From assembly GCF_900155685.1 (NCBI RefSeq), contig NZ_LT732547.1, forward strand, positions 269,648-333,647: a stretch of DNA of 64,000 nucleotides. Direction: 5' to 3'. This stretch comes from Paenibacillus bouchesdurhonensis. Its GTDB lineage: Bacteria > Bacillota > Bacilli > Paenibacillales > Paenibacillaceae. The notes below the pieces were generated by a model. It was not told the DNA's origin. It did not search any database and worked only from the letters and a program-made list of their open reading frames with translations. Below, piece after piece: positions 45,184 through 53,766 of the stretch. Each line of letters opens with the position of its first letter. Within the stretch, counting starts at the first letter, position 1. The position numbers were made by a program, and so were the translations under genes.

Positions 45184-45516
45184 GACTTTCCTCTCCTTTT
45201 AAAATAATATTGTTCATAAAATCTGCAACTCTTTGGACGAGTCATTTCCGGTTTTCGGCTGTTTTAGCGTTCTGACGACCTCCTTCCGATTGGCAAAAAC
45301 AATATAAGTGCCTGATTACTGTATTAGCGACTTATTTGCAATTTCCTTCCATAAATGTGCAAATTTAATAAAATAATTCCTAAAATAGTCATTTGTACTT
45401 TTTGTCATGGGGGGATTTTTTAATTGATGGGACAATAGGCTAACGGAGTAATAACTTTTTCATAATCTGTAGAATAGGACTATGCGATAGTGTTGATCTT
45501 CTCACGACATAGTTAA
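45184..45516. promoter_or_regulatory. Upstream region of GH30 gene, AT-rich with dyad
   Basis: No gene is supported. It must contain the GH30 promoter on the minus strand. ATTTGCA (about 45337) and TGCAAAT (about 45358) form a spaced inverted repeat inside an AT-rich stretch, a possible operator. Confidence 0.4.
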
Positions 45517-45544
45517 AGACGCGAACCGTGCAAGGTTCGCGTCT
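45517..45544. terminator. Terminator after ohrR
   Basis: AGACGCGAACC and GGTTCGCGTCT form a perfect 11-bp stem with a 6-nt loop, followed on the minus strand by TTTAACT. It lies 22 bases after the ohrR stop. Confidence 0.75.
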
Positions 45545-45566
45545 CAGTCATTTCCTTCTCCAAGCT

Positions 45567-46004
45567 TTATAAGCTTCTATCCTTCAATTTCTTGTGCAGG
45601 TTGTTGAGCTGCTTCATCAACTGCTCGTACTCCTCAAGTTCAATCTGGCAGGAACGTATTTCTTCACTGATTTTAAGCGTAATGGCTTGCTTCTCTTCAA
45701 GGGCCTTCTGCTGAAGATGGATAAATACTTTCCTTTCATCCACCTGGGAGCGCTTTTTCTGCACCCAACCGCTGGCTTCCATCCGAGCAAGCATAGGAGT
45801 TAATGTGCCGGTTCCCAGATCAAGCTTCTCCCCTAGCTCCTTGACGGTGATCCCGTCCCTCTCCCATAGCGCGAGCAGCACTAAATACTGAGGGTAAGTT
45901 AACCCGAAGGGTTGAAGGATGCTGGCATATAGCTTGTTAAATTCACTGGCTGTCTCATAGACGGCAAAGCAGAGCTGCTTTTTTAGCGTCAAAAAATCTT
46001 CCAC
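45567..46004 (-). CDS. ohrR: OhrR-type MarR family peroxide-sensing repressor
   Basis: This ~145-residue MarR protein carries the reactive Cys in KKQLCFAVYE, the position of Cys15 in B. subtilis OhrR. The winged helix spans about 55-105 (YPQYLVLLALWERDGITVKELGEKLDLGTGTLTPMLARME in pieces, then KKRSQVDERKVFIHLT-like). GTG 46004 follows AAGGTG; the in-frame GTG 46013 overlaps that site. Downstream of the glutathione peroxidase gene, it probably represses both through the OhrR box at 46611, with release on oxidation by organic peroxides. Confidence 0.9.
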   Translation of the reverse strand: MEDFLTLKKQLCFAVYETASEFNKLYASILQPFGLTYPQYLVLLALWERDGITVKELGEKLDLGTGTLTPMLARMEASGWVQKKRSQVDERKVFIHLQQKALEEKQAITLKISEEIRSCQIELEEYEQLMKQLNNLHKKLKDRSL

Positions 46005-46071
46005 AATGTTCACCTTGCTTATGCTTAAGATTAGGTCGAGTTGAAATGAGTTTTAAAAGTGCTGAAACGTC

Positions 46072-46548
46072 TTACAGCAAAGGGATGAGATCTTTCTCGA
46101 TTTTACTAGGCGCGACTCTTGGGCTGTATCTCTTGACGACTTTACCGTCCCGATCAACCAGGAATTTGGTGAAATTCCATTTGATTTTACTGGATAGCAT
46201 GCCCTTCTGCTGCTGTTTCAAATATGTGAATAAGGCGTCCTCATGCTCCCCGTTGACGTCAATTTTGGCAAAAATGGGGAAGGTTACGCCGTAATTAATT
46301 TGGCAGAACTGCGTCGTCTCATCCATATTATCATACTCCTGATTGTTGAACTGAGCGCTGGGGAACCCCAGGATGACTAATCCCTGATCCTGGTACTTGC
46401 TGTATAGCTCCTGAAGCCCGCCAAATTGTGGAGCAAATCCGCATTTGCTGGCGGTGTTCACAATAATTAAAGGACGACCATTGTAGTCTTGAAGCAACTT
46501 TTGCTCCCCATTCGTCATTTTAACCTGGAAATCATATATGCTATTCAT
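46072..46548 (-). CDS. Glutathione peroxidase-family thiol peroxidase
   Basis: This 158-residue thioredoxin-fold peroxidase reduces organic hydroperoxides, in Bacillota probably with thioredoxin rather than glutathione. The catalytic Cys lies in NTASKCGFAPQF, and the partner Gln and Trp lie in GFPSAQFNNQE and IKWNFTKFLVDRDG. In most members the second block reads GFPCNQF; here Ser-Ala replaces Cys-Asn. Cys in FCQINYG may serve as resolving residue. GGGAGG precedes the ATG. The ohrR gene follows 67 bases downstream. Confidence 0.93.
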   Translation of the reverse strand: MNSIYDFQVKMTNGEQKLLQDYNGRPLIIVNTASKCGFAPQFGGLQELYSKYQDQGLVILGFPSAQFNNQEYDNMDETTQFCQINYGVTFPIFAKIDVNGEHEDALFTYLKQQQKGMLSSKIKWNFTKFLVDRDGKVVKRYSPRVAPSKIEKDLIPLL

Positions 46549-46610
46549 TGATAAACCTCCCTAATTTATGCTCTTCTTTAGAGAACGGCCATAACTTTAA
46601 ATAGATCTCT

Positions 46611-46625
46611 TACGATTTAATCGTA
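46611..46625 (-). promoter_or_regulatory. OhrR operator
   Basis: TACGATTTAATCGTA is a 15-bp inverted repeat, closely resembling the OhrR box TACAATT-AATTGTA. It lies about 65 bases upstream of the peroxidase start. It predicts peroxide induction of the gpx-ohrR operon. Confidence 0.75.
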
Positions 46626-46893
46626 CACGATCTAAATGTATTTGGCAAGGCGCCTGCTTCGATAGACAAAAATTACGGACATTCACCGATGCACGCTCAA
46701 CCCAATTAATACATCATGTTTCTTAAAAACAACTATATTGGTGTGTTGGCACCCGGACTACTGCCTTTGAATATACGTCACATTTGGAAATCCCGTAAAT
46801 TGGATTGACAGCATAAAGAATCCAAGGATATATTGGTATCGGAAATAATTACTGCAATCCTGGGGGATTGCATGATGCGAAGGAAGGTGGCTT
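46626..46893. other. Intergenic region upstream of CPBP gene
   Basis: No gene is supported. The region separates the minus-strand peroxidase genes from the CPBP protease gene and should hold the latter's promoter. GGAAGG (about 46880) is its ribosome binding site. Confidence 0.5.
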
Positions 46894-47790
46894 ATGAAAA
46901 CTCATGCCTCAGTGTTGGGCAAGATTGTATTAAGCTTCGTGATGGTCATTGTGGGTATGGCGATCATTTCATTTATCTTTGCGGTTGTAGGCGTTGTTTT
47001 GGGAAAGGATCTGGCCGAGTTGGAGAACTCGATCGGGGAGAATCTGCTGATCCAATATTTGCAAGTGTTTTTATTTATAGCGAGCTCTTATGCGATGTAC
47101 GCGTTCTTTGAACGGAAGAAGGGATGGTCATTCGGTTTAAAGCAGCAGCGGAGTGCGGCATTTGCTCTACACGGTGCTGTGGCGGGCATCATTCTAATCT
47201 CGGTCTCGGCAGTTCTAATTTGGGTCTTTGGCGGAATCGCTTGGCAGGCGGCGGTGTGGGAACAGGATATGCTGATTCCTATGCTGAAGGGGGCTGTTCT
47301 GTTTGTCGGCGTGGCCGTGTCGGAGGAAATCTACTCACGCGGGTATATCCAGGGTCTGCTGCGCTATCATTACGGAAAAACAGCTGCTATCATCGTGAGC
47401 TCTATACTGTTTGCACTTCTACATAGCCTTAATCCAGGCGTATTCAGCTCCCCGCTTCCCATCGCCAATCTGATCATGGCTGGGGTCATTATGGCGGTAG
47501 CGCGTGAGGTTACCGGTGGATTATGGTGGCCAATCGGCTTGCATTTAACCTGGAATTACTTCCAAGGCTACATATATGGCTTTAATGTCTCGGGAACAGT
47601 GCCCGACCACTCTTTGCTAAGTACCACGGATCAAGGGCCAGCCTGGTTATCTGGAGGCATCTTTGGTATAGAGGGGAGCGCGTTAACGGTAGCGGTATTG
47701 ATCTTAGGCACCATTGCTGTATATGCGTTGTACAGGAATAGAAATAAGCAGCTTGATGCGTCTTCCGCTTCTTCGCTGCCCAAATTATAA
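46894..47790 (+). CDS. CPBP-family intramembrane metalloprotease
   Basis: This 298-residue membrane protein has about eight helices and the Abi/CAAX-protease motifs: EEIYSRGYIQG (EExxxR, motif 1), FALLHSLNPG (FxxxH, motif 2) and HLTWNYFQGYIYG (HxxxN-type, motif 3). It may cleave membrane-bound substrates, and bacterial members act in bacteriocin immunity or stress. It stands alone between a peroxide-stress operon and iron genes, with a terminator after it. Confidence 0.9.
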   Translation: MKTHASVLGKIVLSFVMVIVGMAIISFIFAVVGVVLGKDLAELENSIGENLLIQYLQVFLFIASSYAMYAFFERKKGWSFGLKQQRSAAFALHGAVAGIILISVSAVLIWVFGGIAWQAAVWEQDMLIPMLKGAVLFVGVAVSEEIYSRGYIQGLLRYHYGKTAAIIVSSILFALLHSLNPGVFSSPLPIANLIMAGVIMAVAREVTGGLWWPIGLHLTWNYFQGYIYGFNVSGTVPDHSLLSTTDQGPAWLSGGIFGIEGSALTVAVLILGTIAVYALYRNRNKQLDASSASSLPKL

Positions 47791-47804
47791 AGAGATCGCA
47801 TCCG

Positions 47805-47860
47805 AATGCCGACCGCGTCAGGCCTGATTTCAGGGATTGATAGGGTCGGTATTTTTTATG
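47805..47860 (+). terminator. Terminator after CPBP gene
   Basis: GCCGACC pairs with GGTCGGT (one G-U) around a long loop that contains smaller pairings, followed by ATTTTTTATG. Confidence 0.6.
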
Positions 47861-47895
47861 CGGATCTATTATGCAAACTAGGTGTGATTCATTGA

Positions 47896-47920
47896 TTGCA
47901 AATGATTATCAATATCATTT
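47896..47920 (+). promoter_or_regulatory. Fur box upstream of AraC/Btr-like gene
   Basis: AATGATTATCAATATCATT (47901-47919) matches the repeated GATAAT/ATTATC hexamers of a Bacillota Fur box. It lies about 60 bases before the start of the split regulator. Confidence 0.75.
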
Positions 47921-47976
47921 ATAATCTTCATTAAACTAGGAAATTGCCCTTAGGCGCATGAAAGGCAGAGTGCGAA

Positions 47977-48783
47977 GTGAATAAATCGGAGCAACTTGCG
48001 ATGTGTCTGTATAAATTAGAAGACGTTAAGCGTTTGGGATCAAGCATGAGCTTTCCGGCGCAGGATCATGCTTTACATACACTGCTGCTTGTGCTGGAGG
48101 CAAGCGGAAGCATTGAAATCGGAACCCGGCAAATTATGTCCTTGCAGGATCGGCAGTTTTTTGTGATCGAGCCGAAAACTTCGGTGAGGCTCAAGCTTGC
48201 CTCGGAGCAGGAGCACCGGGCGGAATACTACTACATACGGTTCAAGGTTATTCAGGAAAGCGAGCAGGGACACTTCACCCCGGCGGTTATTGAGGACCCA
48301 GGGGAGCAGTTTATGGCCAATGATCCATTTCTAATAGATCGTCTCCGCGAAATGGAGAGCCATGTTAGAAGCCATAATCGTTGGAGTAGGATGAAGGCGA
48401 ATATTATTTTTCAAGAAGCACTGTTGCTTCTATTTCAAGGTGCCAGCAGCAAGAGACAGCTAGACATAAGTCAGGCCATCGCCAAGACGCTCGATTATAT
48501 GGAGCAGTATTACGCCGATTCGATCAATCGTGAGAAGCTTGCCGCATTGGCAGGCGTGAGTTCGGACTACTATACGAGAGCCTTTAAGAAAATAGTAGGC
48601 AAGAGTCCTATGGAATATTTAAGTGAAATTCGCATCAATCGGGCCAAGCAGCTCATACCTTCGGGCGATTCTATGCGCTCCATAGCTCAAAGCGTCGGTT
48701 TCAGCGACGAGTTCTACTTTAGCCGCAAATTCAAAGCGATGACGGGCCGTTCGCCGGTTACCTATTTAAAAACACTAAGGTGA
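47977..48783 (+). pseudogene. Btr-like AraC regulator, N-terminal part, ended by in-frame TGA
   Basis: This 268-residue reading frame has a cupin-type N-terminal domain and an AraC HTH pair (about 165-262: LAALAGVSSDYYTRAFKKIVGKSPMEYLSE, MRSIAQSVGFSDEFYFSRKFKAMTGRSPVTYLK). The frame stops at TGA 48781. The same frame then continues for 272 codons as a siderophore-binding domain (48784-49602), as in full-length Btr (YbbB) activators of iron-uptake genes. The start is GTG 47977. The N-terminal piece may still bind DNA but would lack its siderophore sensor. Confidence 0.8.
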
Positions 48784-49602
48784 AGCCCTAGAATCGCTTC
48801 GTTGAAGCCGTTGCTGACCGGTCATTTGCTGGCGCTTGGCATTGAGCCTCACGCTTCAGTTGTGAATCGAGCATGCCCGGTCGCGATGAGAGCTGGCGGC
48901 ACGATGAATATCGGCGAGCTGATGCCTGATTTAGAGAAGCTTATGGCGGCTCGGCCGGATTTGATTCTGACCCGGGAACAGCGGGATTGCGGCAAGTCGC
49001 AGAAGGAGAAGATGTATGATCATATTGCGCCGACGATAACGCTGCCTTTTTACGATAGCTGGCGCAATCATTTGAAGACGGTTGCCAAAGTGGTCGATCG
49101 GGAACAGGAGGCTTATGACTGGCTGCAGCGTTATGATCGGCAAAGTACCATCATTCGCGATCGGCTGAGAAATAAACTGGGGGACGAGAGCGTTCTCGTG
49201 ATTGGTATAAACAGAGGGAGAATTTGCGTGTACGGGCAACGCAATCTCGGTGCTGTTCTATACGAGGATCTCCAGCTTGCCGTCCCGAAAGGGGTGGCGG
49301 AAATTGCCCACTGTAAGGAGGTTACATTGGAACAGCTGGAGCAGTATGAAGCGGATCACATCGTATTGACGAGTTATAAACATGATGGCTCGGCTGCAAT
49401 GGATTTGGCTATCCGCGAGCAGATTGACAGCTTATCTGCTAGAACGGCATGGCAGAATCTGAAGGCTGTACGAGACGGTTCTATACACTCCATGTACGAT
49501 AGCCGTCATCTCTATACAAGCTATAATTCATGGTCGCATAAGCTATTATTGGAACAAATGGAGAGACTCCTGTTGTCGGATTCGTCCAAAGGCTGGTCGT
49601 AA
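48784..49602 (+). pseudogene. Btr-like regulator, C-terminal siderophore-binding domain
   Basis: In frame with the AraC part but after a TGA, this region encodes SPRIASLKPLLTGHLLALGIEPHASVV and continues as a FecB/FeuA-type periplasmic-binding fold without a signal peptide (AARPDLILTREQRDC, VLVIGINRGRICVYGQRNLGAVLYEDL, HIVLTSYKHDG). In Btr proteins this cytosolic domain senses Fe-bacillibactin. A TTG at 48802 is the only plausible restart, and the nearest AAGGTGA is 16 or more bases upstream, so separate translation is doubtful. Confidence 0.8.
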
Positions 49603-49637
49603 TTGTCCATGTTCATTCACCTCATATTTTGTATAAT

Positions 49638-49662
49638 CGACAATGAGAATCAGTATCAGTTA
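49638..49662 (+). promoter_or_regulatory. Fur box upstream of iron ABC operon
   Basis: GACAATGAGAATCAGTATCAG (49639-49659) carries the TGAGAATCA/ATCA repeats of a Fur box and lies directly before the GGGGAGAATGATAAACC ribosome-binding region. Confidence 0.75.
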
Positions 49663-49683
49663 AAAAGGGGAGAATGATAAACC

Positions 49684-50724
49684 ATGTTCAAAGCAAGAAA
49701 AGAGATGCTACTGCTCATCTTTATTTTATCGATAATTCTCGTTATTTCAGGCTGCGGTGCTAAGCAAGCGACCACCGAGCCTTCATCCTCGGAGTCGTCG
49801 GCTTCGTCATCAACAACAGCCCCGGCGGAATCGTCGGCAGCAAACGCGGCTAATGAGGTTCGTTCGATCGAGCATGCGATGGGTACGACGGAAATTAAAG
49901 GTTCACCCCAGCGTATAGTCACGTTATACCAGGGAGCAACCGACGTTGCTGTTGCGATGGGCATTAAACCGGTGGGAATGGTGGAATCCTGGGTTGAGCA
50001 GCCGGTCTATAACTATTTGAAGCCAGATCTAGACGGAGTGCCGATTGTAGGGCTGGAGACGCAGCCGAACCTGGAGGAAATTTCGAAGCTGAAGCCGGAT
50101 CTGATCATTGCCTCCAAAACAAGACACGAAGCGGTATATGATCAACTATCCCAGATTGCCCCCACGGTTACATCAGAGGCTCTATATGCCTTTAAAGATA
50201 CAGCAGAAATGATGGGGAAAGCATTAAATGAGGAAGAGAAGGCACAGCAGCTTCTGAATGATTGGGATCAACGCGTGCAAGACTTTAAGGACAAGATCAG
50301 TCAAAAGACAGATATAGACTGGCCGAAGGAAGTAGCCGTCCTCAACTTTAGAGCCGATCATTCCCGCATTTATGTCAATGGCTTTGCGCCTGCTATTTTG
50401 TCGGAGCTGGGTTTTGTATTCTCTGAATACCAGCAGCAGGAGCGGGAGAAGGGTGAAGTCGTAATCAGGCTGATGAACAAAGAAGGAATACCGAGCATGA
50501 ACGCAGGCGTGTTCTATATTTTCAAATTCGATGATGCCGGTGAGGAAGAGGTTCAGAGATCATATGAGGAATGGACGAGTCATCCGCTGTGGAGGAATCT
50601 GGACGCCGTCAAGAATGATCAAGTATTTATGGTCGATGAAGTGTACTGGAACCTTGGCGGAGGCATCATTGCTGCCAACCATATGCTAGACGAAATCTAT
50701 GACTATTACGCCTTGGCCAAATAA
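49684..50724 (+). CDS. Iron-siderophore ABC transporter substrate-binding lipoprotein
   Basis: This 346-residue lipoprotein has lipobox ISGCG (Cys23) and a Ser-rich linker. The FecB/FeuA-type binding fold (about 55-346) has PQRIVTLYQGATDVAVAMGIKPVG, EEISKLKPDLIIASKTR and VFMVDEVYWNLGGGI. AAAAGGGGAG precedes the ATG. It captures a ferric siderophore for the two permeases encoded next. The Fur box above it indicates iron control. Which siderophore is bound cannot be read from sequence. Confidence 0.92.
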   Translation: MFKARKEMLLLIFILSIILVISGCGAKQATTEPSSSESSASSSTTAPAESSAANAANEVRSIEHAMGTTEIKGSPQRIVTLYQGATDVAVAMGIKPVGMVESWVEQPVYNYLKPDLDGVPIVGLETQPNLEEISKLKPDLIIASKTRHEAVYDQLSQIAPTVTSEALYAFKDTAEMMGKALNEEEKAQQLLNDWDQRVQDFKDKISQKTDIDWPKEVAVLNFRADHSRIYVNGFAPAILSELGFVFSEYQQQEREKGEVVIRLMNKEGIPSMNAGVFYIFKFDDAGEEEVQRSYEEWTSHPLWRNLDAVKNDQVFMVDEVYWNLGGGIIAANHMLDEIYDYYALAK

Positions 50725-50729
50725 ATGAT

Positions 50730-51743
50730 ATGACAGCACTTATTTCACGAAATTCATCGAAATTCATCGGCTTCGTGATCGCATTTTGTCTGTTTGCCCT
50801 TTTCTTTATGTCGAGTATTGCGTTTGGGCAGACGTCGATGACTTTGGGGACGGTGTTGGATGCTTTTATCCATTACGATCCTGCTTCGTCGGATCATATC
50901 ATTATCCGTACGACCAGAGTCGATCGGGCTGTGATTGCAGCCGTTATCGGAGCAAGCTTAGCCATCGCGGGAACCTTAATGCAGGCGCTGACGCGAAATC
51001 CGCTGGCTTCACCTAGCATTTTTGGAATTAATGCCGGGGCTATCTTTTTTATTGTGATGGCAGCTACTTTTTTCTCTATATCTTCGTTACTGCAATATAT
51101 GTGGCTTGCATTCCTGGGGGCAGCCGCTGCGGCGGCCCTCGTTTATTTTTTAGGCTCCTTGGGCGGTGAAGGGCTGTCCTCCCTTAAGATCGTCCTTGCC
51201 GGTGCAGCCGTCTCGGCATTATTCACCTCATTTACGAGCGGTATGCTTGTGATTAGTGAGAACAGTCTGCAGGGTGTATTGTTCTGGTTAGCTGGTTCGG
51301 TGTCAGGAAGGACGCTGGATATGCTGTTGCCGCTCTTGCCATTTATGGCTGTTGCCGGTCTTTTGGCGTTTGGCCTTGGAAACTCGATCAATATTTTGAC
51401 GTCAGGGGATGAAGTTGCGAAGGGGCTTGGCCAACGAACTACTCTCGTGAAGCTGCTTATGGCTGTTGTCGTTGTTGTGCTGGCCGGGGGGGCGGTTGCG
51501 ATCGGCGGCTCCATCGGCTTTATCGGCCTGATCGTGCCTCATATCGTACGCGGGCTTATCGGGATTGACCATCGCTGGGTTATTCCATACAGCGCATTGC
51601 TGGGAGCCAGCACACTTTTGCTGGCGGATATCGGCTCTAGGTTTGTTATTATGCCGCAGGAGATGCCCATTGGCGTGATGACGGCATTCCTCGGGGCGCC
51701 ATTTTTTATCTATTTGGCACGCAGGGGGTTCCGAGAGAAATGA
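50730..51743 (+). CDS. FecCD-type iron permease, first subunit
   Basis: This 337-residue FecCD/BtuC-like permease has about ten helices, with IIRTTRVDRAVIAAVIGASLAIAGTLMQALTRNPLASPSIFGINAGA (in pieces) and GSIGFIGLIVPHIVRGLIGIDHRW as conserved blocks. Translation is probably coupled to the lipoprotein gene, whose stop is five bases upstream. Its stop overlaps the start of the second permease by four bases. Confidence 0.93.
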   Translation: MTALISRNSSKFIGFVIAFCLFALFFMSSIAFGQTSMTLGTVLDAFIHYDPASSDHIIIRTTRVDRAVIAAVIGASLAIAGTLMQALTRNPLASPSIFGINAGAIFFIVMAATFFSISSLLQYMWLAFLGAAAAAALVYFLGSLGGEGLSSLKIVLAGAAVSALFTSFTSGMLVISENSLQGVLFWLAGSVSGRTLDMLLPLLPFMAVAGLLAFGLGNSINILTSGDEVAKGLGQRTTLVKLLMAVVVVVLAGGAVAIGGSIGFIGLIVPHIVRGLIGIDHRWVIPYSALLGASTLLLADIGSRFVIMPQEMPIGVMTAFLGAPFFIYLARRGFREK

Positions 51744-52777
51744 AGCAGCATATTACGTTAGGGAATCGGCCCAGCACGGTATCCTCCCAGCTAAAGAGGA
51801 AATGGGTCGTCAGTTTGCTGTCATTAATAGCTATAACCTTGATTATATTTATTACCGGATTATCGATTGGCAGTTCGATGATTCATCCGCTGGCTGTGGT
51901 GCAGCATCTGTTGGGATTCGGTACGGGCGAATACGATTTTATTATTGATACCCATCGATTGCCTCGAATGCTTCTTTCTTTGCTAGTGGGAGCTTCCCTT
52001 GGTTTGTCAGGTTTAATTCTGCAAGGAATTGTGCGCAATCCGTTGGCTTCTCCGGATATTATTGGGATAACCGGCGGGGCCTCGGTCGGGGCGATAATCT
52101 TTATTACGTATGGCTTAGGGACGATGAGCATTAAGCTGCTGCCACTTGCGGCGATCATTGGAGCGGCCGTAGTTTCCTTTGTGATCTATGCGCTGTCCTG
52201 GAACAAAGGGGTTACTCCATTTCGGCTGGTGCTGATCGGAATCGGAGTGGCCGCGGTGACGAGCGGTTTGACGACGATGATGATCGTTCTGAGCCCGGCT
52301 GAAACGGCCAGTAAAGCCTATTCCTGGATGACGGGGAGCGTCTATGGAGCGACATGGGGGCACGTTCACTCGATGCTGCTATGGTTTATTGGGTTTGCAC
52401 CGTTGGTTTTGTTCTTTGCTAGGGCGGTGAATGTTCATGAGCTTGGGGACATTGTCGCGGTTGGACTCGGAGCAAGGGTGGAGCTGCAGCGCTTGGGGCT
52501 TCTGGTTATAAGCGTGGCACTGGCCGGAGCTGCGGTTGCTTATGCCGGAGGCATAGGATTTGTCGGATTAATCGCCCCTCATGTAGCAAGAAGGCTGGTG
52601 GGGCGATCATTCGCCGGGCTTGTACCGATTACGATGCTTATCGGGGGGCTTATTGTTTGCGTATCGGATGTCATTGCGAGAACGGCTTTTCTACCTCTTG
52701 ACATACCTGCGGGTGTGTTTACAGCGGGAATTGGCGCGCCTTTTTTTCTCTATTTGCTGTATAGAAAGCAGAAATAG
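51740..52777 (+). CDS. FecCD-type iron permease, second subunit
   Basis: This 345-residue permease has the same fold, with HRLPRMLLSLLVGASLGLSGLILQGIVRNPLASPDIIGITGGA (in pieces) and GGIGFVGLIAPHVARRLVGRS. It forms a heterodimer with the preceding subunit. No ATPase gene is present in the operon, so a shared ATPase such as a YusV homologue must drive it, as in several Bacillus siderophore systems. Confidence 0.93.
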   Translation: MKQHITLGNRPSTVSSQLKRKWVVSLLSLIAITLIIFITGLSIGSSMIHPLAVVQHLLGFGTGEYDFIIDTHRLPRMLLSLLVGASLGLSGLILQGIVRNPLASPDIIGITGGASVGAIIFITYGLGTMSIKLLPLAAIIGAAVVSFVIYALSWNKGVTPFRLVLIGIGVAAVTSGLTTMMIVLSPAETASKAYSWMTGSVYGATWGHVHSMLLWFIGFAPLVLFFARAVNVHELGDIVAVGLGARVELQRLGLLVISVALAGAAVAYAGGIGFVGLIAPHVARRLVGRSFAGLVPITMLIGGLIVCVSDVIARTAFLPLDIPAGVFTAGIGAPFFLYLLYRKQK

Positions 52778-52813
52778 GTTCTAAAGAAATAGGTACGATG
52801 GAAAGGGGGCTGC

Positions 52814-53596
52814 ATGAACGAAATGAACGTGAAAATGTCCTTGCTGGAACAGACAGAATGGGATTATTTGACCCATCATTTACGGCTTACAAGTACCGTG
52901 TCCTCCGATAAGGAGCGCTCGATTTCCGCTGCGGATTTGCTGGATGAGGTGAAAAGCGGGCCATACCTCGATCGGTTGGCTAGCGTATTTGAATCACCCA
53001 ACAGAATGGTAACGGCATCGTTATTCGCCAAAAGATACGCAGCCATGCTAGTGTCCTCCGGGCTCTATGCGATGACGATGTACGATAAGGGGCTCAAGCT
53101 GTCGATTGCCAATTGTCATTTGGAATCTACGATCATTGACGAGAGATGGATGCCGAATGTGCGATTATCCGATGTTCGGGTCACAGAGCCAACAGGCAGT
53201 GATCGGGAGGCGTGGAGAGAGCAGGTGACCCGGTCGATATTCGGTGATCATCTGGGCGTCGTGTGGCGTTCAATTTCCAAAGCGGCTAAAATTCCGCGCA
53301 CGATTCTGTGGGAGAATACAGCCATTTACGTATATGTCTTATACGAGTCCAGAATGGCCGAAGAAGCGGATGAGGGCAGACGAGTGCGAGTGCAAGAGGA
53401 TTTAGCCTATTTGACAGCTGGCGCTCCGGCAGAGTTATTTGGCGAGAACTATAATCCGCTCGCTAAATACTATAGTCCCAAATGTATGGTGGAAGGAGTA
53501 GCCAAGCCGATCCGCCCGCGAAAAACCTGCTGCTTTTTTTATCAAGTGGATGAAGATGAAGACTATTGCAACAGCTGTCCAAAGAGAAGAGCGTGA
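52814..53596 (+). CDS. FhuF-like ferric-siderophore reductase
   Basis: This 260-residue protein ends with a C-terminal cysteine cluster CC-x11-C-x2-C (KTCCFFYQVDEDEDYCNSC), the [2Fe-2S] ligand pattern of FhuF-type reductases. The N-terminal region contains the FhuF-like IANCHLESTIIDERW and middle GDHLGVVWRSISKAAKIPRTILWENTAIYVY blocks. AAAGGGGG precedes the ATG. It is last in the operon and probably releases iron from the imported siderophore by reduction to Fe(II). Confidence 0.88.
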   Translation: MNEMNVKMSLLEQTEWDYLTHHLRLTSTVSSDKERSISAADLLDEVKSGPYLDRLASVFESPNRMVTASLFAKRYAAMLVSSGLYAMTMYDKGLKLSIANCHLESTIIDERWMPNVRLSDVRVTEPTGSDREAWREQVTRSIFGDHLGVVWRSISKAAKIPRTILWENTAIYVYVLYESRMAEEADEGRRVRVQEDLAYLTAGAPAELFGENYNPLAKYYSPKCMVEGVAKPIRPRKTCCFFYQVDEDEDYCNSCPKRRA

Positions 53597-53606
53597 TTTG
53601 TCCTGT

Positions 53607-53648
53607 AACTCATATTGACATCGTTTCCGATGTGGATATGAGTTTTTT
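53607..53648 (+). terminator. Terminator of iron operon
   Basis: AACTCATAT pairs with ATATGAGTT, with an inner ACATC/GATGT pairing, followed by six Ts. It begins 11 bases after the FhuF-like stop. Confidence 0.85.
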
Positions 53649-53766
53649 GTATTGGGGATGAATATAACTGTGAAATTGTTGTAAAAGTCATATTTGAATT
53701 CTATTTTTATCCATATAATAAACCCCAATCCATGATGGAAGATAGATTTTGAGAAGGAAGGAAGAG

